Shown piece after piece: positions 48,424 through 59,584 of a DNA stretch of 64,000 bases (positions are counted from its first letter, which is position 1; each line of letters begins with the position of its first letter). A model generated the notes under the pieces. The model was not told the DNA's origin. It saw only the letters and a program-made list of their open reading frames with translations, and did no database searches. Source of the stretch: Phallus indusiatus (Eukaryota; Basidiomycota; Agaricomycetes; Phallales; Phallaceae); the NCBI GenBank assembly GCA_027605045.1, contig JAQFWX010000018.1, positions 310,001 to 374,000 on the forward strand. Direction: 5' to 3'. Position numbers and translations under genes: made by a program.

Positions 48424-49406
48424 TCACATCTTTACGGTATATAATCCTGCGGGAAATCCATCTTGTATCTTTTCATAAACAACTGTCAAGCCAGCCTCCC
48501 GAAAGCACCGAATCCACGCCGCGTTAGATCTGAAATGAAGACATGGTATTAGTTATAGTGAAAGCAAGGCTAGTCTGGTTGTTGACCTTGTGAGACTAGA
48601 ATCCTGTTCGTCATAAACTACTTGAGGCGTGTTATCAGGCCCATCTCGGTAGAGATTTTCTTTGACTACGATAAAACTTTCAGAAGGAGAACGTAAAGCT
48701 TGCTTTGCTCTTTTAAAGAAGTCGATCAGTTCAGGATCAGAAAGATGACCCAAACACCATTGACACCAGATCACGTCGAAGACTGATTCTGTTTCTCCAC
48801 TGTACCCCAATCGTTTTGTGTACGTGCTGTTCAGAAGGGGTTGGAGCGGTATAAAAGTTTGAAGACCTTCCTGAATAAAGGTAACGCTGTGGGTCTTGTC
48901 CGAGATACCTTTCCATCGCTTGGATGGGACGTTGCTGGACATGTCTTCTAAGCAATCTTGATACGCAGTCTCAACAAATTTTGAAACTGGTTCAACCAAA
49001 ACGACATCGGAGAATAAATGAAGGAGTACTGTTTTTGTGGTTCGTCCGATTCCGGCACCCACGTCGAGGGCACGGAGACGGTATGGTTTTGGTTTTGCCT
49101 TGAGAGGACGTATGGCGGACGGTACCGTACACAATTCGGGTAAGAGGTGTTGTAAGAATTGGCGAGAGCCGAGCGCATCGATTCGGGGTAATGATTATTA
49201 AACGTCCAAGGATTTGACTTTGAAAGCGAAAGACAATAAGGTATCAAGACGCACACCTGAACCGAAACCACCTAGCAGCCCAGGATTAGACGATTGTTCT
49301 ACTTATAATTTCGTAAAATTAACAGACCTAGGACGCCATCTAAACTAGCGGGCTGTTCATGCCAATATTGTATGCCTGCCTTGTAATCGGGGTTTTTGAC
49401 GGACAT
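48424..49406 (-). CDS. TAE1: Protein N-terminal Xaa-Pro-Lys methyltransferase (Tae1/NTMT1)
   Basis: Methylates the free alpha-amino group of proteins that begin X-Pro-Lys after Met removal. Four exons on the minus strand: 49406-49328, 49271-49245, 49187-48587 and 48529-48424; 270 residues. Family hallmarks: Tyr-Trp-x(5)-Ala-Ser-Leu-Asp-Gly-Val-Leu-Gly-Gly-Phe-Gly at the N-terminus, Leu-Asp-Val-Gly-Ala-Gly-Ile-Gly-Arg for SAM binding, Trp-Cys-Gln-Trp-Cys-Leu-Gly-His-Leu, Val-Lys-Glu-Asn and Asp-Ser-Ser-Leu-Thr-Arg-Ser. The second intron lacks an AG acceptor: in-frame stops and no AG lie before the conserved block, and an AT-AC intron (49188-49244) is the only model that restores both phase and the exact residue spacing of yeast Tae1. 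If that intron is not spliced, the gene would be broken. Head to head with CSM3 across 93 bp. Confidence 0.86.
49188..49244 (-). other. Apparent AT-AC intron in the TAE1 homologue
   Basis: On the minus strand the 57-nt segment begins ATACCTT and ends ATTAC. It contains two consecutive in-frame TAA codons shortly before its end, and its only AG is upstream of those stops in every useful phase. Removing it joins Gly-Val-Arg-Leu to Ala-Arg-Ile-Asp with phase 1 kept, and the joined stretch has the same length as the yeast protein. The sequence TCCTTGGAC 17 nt before the end resembles a U12-type branch site (TCCTTAAC) but not perfectly. Confidence 0.6.
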
Positions 49407-49499
49407 GGTGATATTTACAATGATGACAGCATCCTATTGGTCAGGCGCGTCCCATTGAAAATCTAGCCACGGTCACATGTCACATTTCGCGACTTGAAG
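49407..49499. promoter_or_regulatory. Compact divergent promoter, TAE1 / CSM3
   Basis: Only 93 bp separate the two start codons. It contains a CCTATTGG stretch near 49432-49439, that is an ATTGG (inverted CCAAT) core, and a GTCACATGTCAC imperfect palindrome near 49471-49482. Either could serve both genes. No TATA box was seen. Confidence 0.5.
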
Positions 49500-50814
49500 A
49501 TGGCCAGTGACGTTAGTATGTCTCTCCTCGATGATATTTGGGCGGAACCACTCGCAGAGGAGCCCATTCCCGCCTCCGAAAGACGTAAAAAGGCACCATT
49601 ATTTCTACCCGGTGACAGCGATGAAGAAACATCCGGCTTTCAGGACTTGCCTCCAGCTACAGAAACCACGGAGATCGAGGAGACTTTACACCCAGACAAA
49701 GGAAAGCTGGACGCGATTTTCGCTGATGTAGACGACGACAACGAAGATATTTTTGCAAACGTTGATAAGGCGATTGATTTGGAAGACATGCAGAACCGTG
49801 CTAAAGCAAAGATTGCCGCTACCCAACCTTCCACTGCTATGGCTGTTGATGACCCTCAATCAACATCGAAGAAGGATGGTTCCAGCCAAAGACGTCCTGT
49901 CGCAAAACTAGACGAAGAAAGATTGCTAGGACCCGATGGTTTCCCTAGCCTTCTGAAAGACTACAAGGCCTTCAAAGTATCAGGAAAAGGAAGAGAAGTA
50001 TGTTTTATTCTGTCATTTCCTCCTTCATTCATTAAGCTTCTTTTTTAATTTTTCAAGGCACAGGACTTGGAAAGGCTTTTTCGTATATATCACGGTTGGA
50101 CTCATAGGCTGTTTCCTAAATACCGATTTCAAGATACCGTTGAGAGGGTGGAAAAGCTCTGCCGGTCTAGAAGGATGGCGGTAGGGTGCATCTGTTCTTT
50201 AATGCCTACCTCCTAAACTATCATAGGTAAATTTACGCGTCTGGCGAGACGAGGCGCACGGTTTAACACGCAGTCAACCCGAAGATGATACAGAAAGCGG
50301 ATCTGAGCCGGAGGTAAACCCGCTTAACACCAACGAGACTCATTCGCCGCAATCTGGCGCACAATCACAAGTATCATCATCGCGACCAGAGTCCCCTATC
50401 AATTCGACTCGTTCCATGTCAGCTGCACCTTCTGTTCCATCGTCTGTAGTAACAGATATGGACGACATAGACGCAATGATACGAGAAGAAGAAGAACTCA
50501 TGCGAGAACTTAACAAAGGCTCCACAGCGTCGAAGCCGTACCAGGCTAATGAGGTAGCCACGGTCGACGAGGAGGAAGCCCTTTGGGCTGCTGCAGAAGG
50601 CGCACCGGCTGTACCACAAATGGAACTGCAGACTCAGCTGCCAGAATCACTAGAAGACGACGCAGATTTCTGGGACATGGTCGATGACATACAAAATTCC
50701 GCGAATGACAGAAATGAGCTTGCGGTTCAACCAAAATCACCTTCAGACTCAGTACCGACAAATCAGGATGGACTACCAACTGTAGGGGGAGAGTGGGAAG
50801 ACATGTACGAGTGA
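49500..50814 (+). CDS. CSM3: Replication fork protection protein Csm3/Swi3 (TIPIN family)
   Basis: Partner of Tof1/Timeless in the fork protection complex; acts in the S-phase checkpoint and replication pausing. Three exons: 49500-49997, 50058-50180 and 50227-50814; 402 residues. The Swi3 domain spans exon 1 end and exon 2: Leu-Leu-Gly-Pro-Asp-Gly-Phe-Pro-Ser-Leu, Leu-x-Arg-Leu-Phe-Arg-Ile-Tyr-His-Gly-Trp, His-Arg-Leu-Phe-Pro-Lys-Tyr-Arg-Phe-x-Asp, then Val-Glu-Lys-Leu-Cys. Both flanks are acidic and Ser-rich. The start is the only ATG upstream in the frame near the conserved N-terminus. The stop codon faces that of COQ11 across 53 bp, so the 3' untranslated regions very likely overlap. Confidence 0.92.
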
Positions 50815-50867
50815 CAATAATTAATGATTAATCCTAATACCCGAGCTATTGGTGAATCGCATACACA

Positions 50868-52081
50868 TCAAACGTCCTGCTGCCATCGTGGCTCATGTGC
50901 CTTGGTAAGGGCCATATCCCTCAATTTTTCAACGGAAACTACTCCGCGAATGTCTTTGGACTCAATTGCCTCGCATATCCCTGCCCCAACATGGTCGAGA
51001 TGTATTGGTGCCAGTTCCAATGTGTCGGCCAAGCTATCAAGTGAATGAGGAATTTCTTCTGAGGGAGATGAGGGAGAAAGGCTCCGAAGTATGCGACTTG
51101 GTGTTGGAATAAAGTTGGGGGCACTTTTGTGGACTGAAGCTGATAAAGACGCGAGTGCAGCCATTGGGCTACTGATAGGTCGGAGATGTGGATGATAGAT
51201 AAAACCTATTGTTTGTAATCATTACTTGGTCAAAAGAGTGGAAGATGTAATGTAACTTACTCGGTCGAACATATATGTCACGGACGTTCGTTTCTGCGCA
51301 TAATTCATGTATACCTGCTTCGGCCTCGCGTTTTGTCTCGATATATCGGCGCGGAATCATTGGGCGACCCATGTCCTCTGCAGAGAGATAGACAAAAGTA
51401 CGGGGTGTATTGGAATGAACACTTGCTTCTTCGACATACGTCCGGCACATCGCTAATGCTACAAGACCAATGAATTCACTCATATTCATGGATCAATGTG
51501 CTCAGTTTACCTGTATCGCGGTTCATCATCTCGTATGAGCCTTTCCCACCCTTTTTCAATGGATTGTCGCGTGAATTGTTGAAAATAACACGAGACAGAG
51601 TTACGATATCACCGCTTTTCAACGCCTCCTTGTAACGTGTAGCCTCGAATAACAGGCCAACAGTGTGAACGACGGCCGTCTGATCTCGTAAAAGCTCCCT
51701 GTAAGTCTCCGGTTCAAGAGCGGAGGCTTTGTGCCACGACACCTATAAAAGGTGAAGTCGGACTACTGCAAGCTACAATTCATATGACCCAGAACGCACT
51801 AACATTAGATGTCCAGGCTGGAAGATGCCCTTTGCGAGTGCGGAACGAGTTACCCGACGAGCTAAGAAATAGAAAAAGAAAGCTTGATGAGCACAATGTA
51901 GTAACGGAAACAGGATATTGTAATGAACCTTATACTAGACACATTCCATCCTCTCGCCAATGCAGCACGACAAACAGATGATCCTACGAAAAGCTTCTAG
52001 TCTGCTTTGGGAAAAAATAAACTCTTTTTGAATTTTACCAACGAATCCGTTACCTCCGACGACAAGTAGGTTTTGTTTCAT
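50868..52081 (-). CDS. COQ11: Mitochondrial NAD(P)-binding protein Coq11 (atypical short-chain dehydrogenase)
   Basis: Member of the extended SDR family linked to coenzyme Q synthesis in yeast mitochondria. Six exons on the minus strand: 52081-52039, 51983-51929, 51861-51804, 51742-51511, 51458-51261 and 51205-50868; 307 residues. The N-terminal beta strand and glycine motif Leu-Leu-Val-Val-Gly-Gly-Asn-Gly-Phe-Val-Gly bind the dinucleotide; Ser-Ser-Ser-Gly and Gly-His-Leu-Pro-Ala-Trp follow as in Coq11 relatives. The segment Tyr-Leu-Ser-Ala-Glu-Asp and Tyr-Ile-Glu-Thr-Lys-Arg-Glu-Ala-Glu correspond to the usual active-site region, where the classical YxxxK is replaced by Tyr-Ile-Glu-Thr-Lys. 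The donor at 51928 was chosen because only it restores both phase and the conserved Ser-rich strand. Confidence 0.88.
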
Positions 52082-52396
52082 CTGGCTTGGCAATTGGAAA
52101 AGTGTAAATTGCGCTTATTCTCTTCAAGATAAAGACGCTCAAGTAGGCACAAACTACGTCATTAGGCATAGGGATCAAAACTGATTATATTATTTAAAGA
52201 TGACTATCTCAGGTCCGTTTGATATGTAAAAATCAAATCCCTATATCAGGATTGTCCGTGAAAGGGAGAAGAGCCAAACCAAACTAACAGACAATTGTAA
52301 ATACTTTGAAAGATCATTGTGTCCAGTTGCTTAATGTGCAAAGGACCAGCCTAACCAGTTCTAAAGCGAAACACAGACAACATTGCAGTCAAATGA
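52082..52396. other. Intergenic region, COQ11 / secreted barrel protein
   Basis: Both neighbours are on the minus strand, so these 315 bp hold the COQ11 promoter and the 3' end of the upstream gene. AT-rich; no coding exon seen. Confidence 0.4.
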
Positions 52397-53276
52397 TCAT
52401 GTACTGGTATAATACCACTCCACTGAATTGAATTTTAATTTCGGATTATTCATGATGCTGAATGAAGGGACGTACAGTCAAAAATACCAACGGCCAAATC
52501 GTCAAGTTCCTCGAACGTCCCAAGAGAACAATCAACAGAGTAATCGCTTATGCAAGTAGGGCATTCATCCGCTACCACCGCCGTGGTAGTTTTACCATTG
52601 GTTTTATTAATCAACATGATTGTTTTCCCGCAGTTCGCACCATTCTGGTAAGCGACAGTGTCTGCTTGGTGATTAGACACAGAGGAGACTCAGCAGCATA
52701 TCCACTCTTACCGAGGGCAACAACGCGATCAGTATCCGCATGAACGATTCCACAAGCTCCAGGATTGTTATTTTGATAGAAATAAGTCCCACTATTATGC
52801 GTCGTAAATGTTCTTAAAAACGGCGTGATAAAGACACAAACTTACGATCCAGTGAAAGTATTGGATAATACAGCGCCTACGTCGGGAAGAGAATCAGTAA
52901 CTGATGGAGAGGGAGTTGGAGCAGGAGTGGCTGTGGTGGGTAACAAAGAAGAGGAGGCTGAGCTCAGGGCAGCAGGTGAAGGTGTGCAGGAGGAAGGACG
53001 GTCCGTCAGGTTTTGGGCCTTTGGATATCTTAGCGCAAAAAAAAAAAAGATGAAAGAGAAGAAACACACGTGCAACAATGGGTGACAGCACTGTTCAAAG
53101 AACGTAGTGTTATGTTGTTGAGCACAGTCCAAAGCAGCATAGCGGATACGGTAGGTCTGGTACGGCTCGAGAGTCGTTTCGTTGTAGGAGGATGGGACTG
53201 AAATGGCGCGAGGAATAACCAGCGCACTTGTCAAGGAAGCCAAAGCTACAGCGACGACAGCAAGTTTTTGAAACAT
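52397..53276 (-). CDS. Secreted double-psi beta-barrel protein (RlpA/expansin-like)
   Basis: Five exons on the minus strand: 53276-53070, 53018-52846, 52791-52712, 52664-52476 and 52422-52397; 224 residues. A clear signal peptide (Leu-Ala-Val-Val-Ala-Val-Ala-Leu-Ala-Ser-Leu) is followed by a short N-terminal region, a Ser/Thr/Pro-rich linker and a C-terminal barrel: Tyr-Phe-Tyr-Gln-Asn-Asn-Asn-Pro-Gly-Ala-Cys-Gly, Gly-Ala-Asn-Cys-Gly-Lys, Val-Val-Ala-Asp-Glu-Cys-Pro-Thr-Cys, and Leu-Ala-Val-Gly-Ile-Phe-Asp. These cysteines and the Asp-Glu-Cys-Pro-x-Cys motif are typical of the fungal RlpA-like/loosenin group, small extracellular proteins of the cell wall or of plant-litter interaction. The last 26-nt exon is inferred: it gives the usual Leu-Glu-Trp ending; without it the frame ends at 52450. 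The first intron's acceptor (53019) is also less certain. Confidence 0.82.
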
Positions 53277-53661
53277 TTTTTTTCAATTCAATATACGAAA
53301 GGAGTGACTATGTATTGAAAGAGCGACGACTCGGGATGCGCAGCGATAGAAAACGCGTGCAACACAAAAGGTGAAGAAGGTGGTAAAAGTGTGAAAGAAA
53401 AAGAGACGAAACATCGTACGTACTTATATACTTTTCACTTTGAGGCACAAGCGACTGGGCCGACGGTAGGCGAGGAACATGGCGAAATCGCCTCTGATCC
53501 GCATGTCACACTCGTTACTGTCACGCACAGCTACACGGAACCTCGAACTCTACACGTCCTCAATACTTTTTACCCTCCAGTTAGTATACATAACGTATCA
53601 CTTACTTGTGAAGCCCCTTAAAAGCTAATATCTTGTCTCTCAAATTACAGGAAATCTTGTT
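53277..53661. promoter_or_regulatory. Divergent promoter region, secreted barrel protein / SCAMP
   Basis: These 385 bp separate the two start codons. The sequence holds a TATATAC box at about 53424-53431 on the + strand (GTATATAAG-like on the minus strand), about 150 bp upstream of the secreted protein's ATG, which may be its TATA element. No other site could be assigned. Confidence 0.45.
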
Positions 53662-54796
53662 ATGGCCAACCCGTTTGCGTCAACTCACTCGCTCGATGCG
53701 AACCCTTTTGATGATCCTCCGTCGGACGTTTCACATGCTAACCGTCTGGAAGAGCTTAACCGTCGTGAACGTGAGCTACAAAATCGAGAACAAGAGCTTA
53801 ACCGGAAAGCCGACAACATACGGAGACATGGCAGGAATAACTTCCCTCCGTGTATGTCGCTTTCTGTGCCTTTGTGTTTCATATCTTTTGACATACCCTA
53901 CAACAGGCTTCCCACTTATATACCATTCAATAGCAGAGGAAATTCCAGAGACATATCGACCGCTCATGACCCGCATATTTCAGATATGGCTCATCTTGTT
54001 GGGTACCTTGGTTTTAAACTTGGTTGCCTGCATTTTCATTTTGCTTGCGGGTTCTTCGGATGGTGGTCGAGACGTAGGAGCCAGCGCAATGTATAGCATT
54101 GCAATGCTTTTGGGTTTTATCAATCTGATTCAGTGATAGGTATCTCCCAGTCATTGGCGCTTTGTCCTTTCTTCTATGGTATCGTCCCATCTATAACGCT
54201 TATATGAAGGTAGGTCAAACGACTATCATTACCCTTTAAATTTGCTATAACGTCTCGGAAGGAACAAGCCTTGTACTATTGTACGTATTCCTTGGTTCCA
54301 TATCCTAGTCGTACCATCTTCATTTGTCTTATCTAGATTTCTTCTTCTTTTTCGGTGGATGGCACTTGCTATTTAGTATATACGCTGTGATTGGTGTTCC
54401 TAGGTTTGATTTCCTGCTTCCTAGTAGCCGTCCGCGTTATAAGTTTTTTTTGTCAGCACTGGACTGGCGGGACTCATCAATACGATTCAAATGTATACTG
54501 GTCATCATTTCGTTGCAGCTATCCTCGGTACTATTGCAACGGTTGGTTGGGGTCTACAGGGATTCGGCCTTGGTTATCTCTATCGACAAGTTAGTCCTAC
54601 TTGCTTACTTCATCATTGAGCATTTATTTAATTTTCATCTTAAAGATTTGGCAGCACCACAACGATGCTGGCCATTCCGTCGCAAAGGTAACGAAACTTG
54701 CTCTCATGCATCGCATTGTTTGTCATATTTATCAATCATTAGGCTAAATCTGAGTTGGCAGAGCATGGGGCCAAAGCATATTTCACAAGAGGCTAG
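53662..54796 (+). CDS. Secretory carrier-associated membrane protein (SCAMP)
   Basis: Four-span membrane protein of Golgi, endosome and secretory vesicles, involved in membrane recycling. Eight exons: 53662-53851, 53907-54090, 54140-54209, 54262-54280, 54337-54403, 54457-54589, 54646-54687 and 54743-54796; 252 residues. The N-terminus carries Asn-Pro-Phe repeats (Asn-Pro-Phe-Ala, Asn-Pro-Phe-Asp), ligands of EH domains, then a Glu/Arg coiled coil. The membrane part has Phe-Pro-Leu-Ile-Tyr-His-Ser-Ile-Ala-Glu-Glu-Ile-Pro, Trp-Tyr-Arg-Pro-Ile-Tyr-Asn-Ala-Tyr and Gly-x-Pro-Ser-Thr-Gly-x-Ala-Gly-Leu-Ile-Asn, typical of the family. Exon 4 is a 19-nt microexon; phase and the conserved reading both require it. 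Confidence 0.92.
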
Positions 54797-55349
54797 CCTT
54801 GTAAAGATACCGCCCGCTCATCCTTTCATGATCCCTCTATACGCTTTATGATTCGGACACGCGATATATTATACTGTACCTCGTCCTGGCTCTTCTTGAA
54901 ACTGTCTAGTAGATTTCTCCATTGTAATGGCGGCAAAAATATCATTTTCATAGTGCTATGGAGGAATGTTAATTAATATCTTGTATATATAATCAACAAT
55001 CCTATAAGATACGCTATTATTATTGACAATAAAAAAGACGGTGCACGTGGAGTCCAGCCGAGTTTGTAACCCCGCTTCGGCTCAAGGGCGCTGGTTAACT
55101 CCCTTTTTCTTTAAACCATCATCTTCTCAATTTTTAAACCTCTCTCTTTTACGAGGGAAGGATTGTAAGTTTTTTTTTGCCATTTCAGAACTTTTATGCG
55201 AGTTCGCAACTCAAGACCTTCCAGGAAATAAAAAACTAAAAAAGAGAAAAAAACCAGATTCACTCATCCGTCACCCATAAAGAAAAAAAAGCCCCTACAT
55301 ATTTTTCAGTAACGAAGCAAGAATCAAAGCAACCTTATAAATAAATAAA
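54797..55349. other. Intergenic and PAB1 upstream region
   Basis: These 553 bp hold the SCAMP 3' end and the PAB1 promoter and leader. The AT-rich first half has no feature. A stretch near 55061-55095 (CGCTTCGGCTCAAGGGCGCTGG) is GC-rich and could be a promoter element. The last 130 bp contain A-rich tracts described separately. Confidence 0.45.
55225..55349 (+). promoter_or_regulatory. A-rich tracts just upstream of the PAB1 start codon
   Basis: Three A-rich blocks on the coding strand lie within 125 bp of the ATG: about 55225-55254 (interrupted by C, T and G), 55277-55290, and 55339-55349 next to the start codon. In animals and plants, poly(A)-binding protein mRNAs carry an A-rich autoregulatory element in the 5' leader that binds PABP and represses translation. 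Whether these blocks are within the transcript here is not known. Confidence 0.45.
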
Positions 55350-57719
<2,370 letters not shown>

Positions 57720-57944
57720 GGCCTTTTATTGTTTCTCTTTGATACACTTCTATGCTTTCACTCCTTAAAGTCTTCCGATCACTTTGTCTGTATCTTTTCG
57801 CTTTGTACTCTTGCCGGTACTGGTTTGTGTACGGTGGTGATAAATCTTTATGTAACGGACGAAGTGAATTCATTATGATGCACCATTCGAACGAGGGATA
57901 TAGCATAAGTGTGATAAAATAAACGTAATAAAACAAGGTGAGAA

Positions 57945-59448
57945 CTAGACTACTTTGATCGCGTGGACAATATGAAGACAAACGTTGAGACGGGTTCCGG
58001 GATAATACAAGTCAGACTGGGCGGATGAAATCAGTTCGTCGACTGATTCAACTGAAAGTGAAGAGTTCTCGAGAAGGAGCGGTCGTAACGATGTTAGAAG
58101 GATATCATAGTCCATCCATGCTAATTGACCAATTGTTAGCAGTAACGGTTCTAAATGATTTACGCATACAGTTATGATTGTAACTGAATGCAGGTAATAC
58201 TGACCTCGGTGCCAGAAACCAACAGGTAGTAATGCCTAAATTGTATAATTATTAATATTAATTCGGGAAGTGGATTTATTTTTACCAACCTCTTGCGCAG
58301 TGATACGCTCGAAGCCTCCAGTTTGTTGTATTAGTGACCGTAAGCGAGTTGGCACACTAACGTCAATTCCACGGCGTACTGCACAGCGACGATACTCACG
58401 CCAGAAGGTGTGCCAACCTGGCGCACCCCCTTCTGGACCTGGTGGAATAGGTTGTTTGGAATCCGTTCTCGGTGTGTTGTCAATTTCAGCCAAGATAAGC
58501 AGACCCCCAGGGCGGAGAACACGCCAGGCTTCTCGTAACAATGCTGGATAATTAAAAACCTAAAAGCTAAGATAAGGCGAGTTCGAATGCAGGAAATCAA
58601 AAACACGTACACCTGTATGGATAGACCGCATATGTACTAGATCGAAGTAATCCGATTCGTAAGGCAGCAAACGACGACCTTTTGTGATATCGAATATTTC
58701 AAAACTAACCCAGTAAGCATAACACAAGCTTGCTTTTGGCAAGTGCACGTGGAACGTACAAGCAGTTTTCGGGCACTTCCCTGTCAAGGTACAACATGAT
58801 TTTAGCCGGTCTGGAGATATCGTTTATGAGAGAAATGTATACTCTGGTTGAACAGGAGCAATGTCAACACCAATTGTTTGTACATGCGGGAACTCGTCCG
58901 CCATTTCACACGCCCTTGTATGTAGAAAAGCATGGATGTGCAGATGAATAAAAGAGCGACGATACCAAAACATATGTCAACACACCAGATTCCAGTCCCA
59001 GTACCGCAATCCAGAATACGTCGCTGCCTGTGATGTGTTGGTGCCAGTACGTCGTTAACAGGCCCAACGTAGTTACCCCCTCCATAAACAAAGCGTAGCA
59101 AGCGATGTTCGATATCCATGCGCTAATAACATGATCAGAGGTGGTGGATGGTGGTCCTGTGACATCAAGGAAAGAAAGACACGGTACCTTGAATTCCTCT
59201 TTATCCAACGGTAGAGGATATTGTTTCGCTATTGAGCTCACTTCGCGACCATGAGCCATCTTGAAGAATTCCTGGCGCTGTTCTGGAGTTAAGATATCCT
59301 CTTCTTTTTCGAGTGTGGCCTTGCCTTCTTCACCTTCTCCTTCAGCTTCGCCTTCTCCTTCTCGTTGAGCTGTTTTGGATGTTGAGGGAGAGCTAGAAGA
59401 AGGCTTCGAAGGAACCGAGACACTGCATAAGAGCTTGCTCAATTCCAT
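57945..59448 (-). CDS. SAM-dependent methyltransferase, LaeA/UMTA-like
   Basis: Eight exons on the minus strand: 59448-59188, 59122-58986, 58914-58843, 58780-58760, 58704-58611, 58559-58290, 58235-58205 and 58120-57945; 353 residues. After an acidic, Gly/Glu-rich N-terminus come Ile-Leu-Asp-Cys-Gly-Thr-Gly-Thr-Gly-Ile-Trp (SAM motif), Phe-Pro-x-Val-x-x-Ile-Gly-Val-Asp-Ile-Ala-Pro-Val-Gln-Pro, Val-Pro-Glu-Asn-Cys-x-Phe-Glu-Ile, Phe-Asp-Leu-Val-His-Met-Arg and Leu-Arg-Pro-Gly-Gly. This order is that of the LaeA-like fungal methyltransferases, many of which are paralogues with no proven role in secondary metabolism. No biosynthetic cluster surrounds it, so a global-regulator role is not implied. 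The fourth exon is only 21 nt. Confidence 0.87.
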
Positions 59449-59584
59449 ATTTTATAGTCGAAAAAAATAATAAGGAGCGGGTGTAATGTAATAACACAAA
59501 CAGCGCAGGGTGGACGTGCTAAATAAGAATCATTTGATCGGGCGCCTGCATTACCGAGGAGCGCTTAATATTAAGGTAGTCTTA

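Noticed and set aside
57945..59448. LaeA-like methyltransferase as sign of a secondary-metabolite cluster
   Set aside because: The neighbours are PAB1 and SPT8, both housekeeping genes; no synthase, P450 or transporter set is present.
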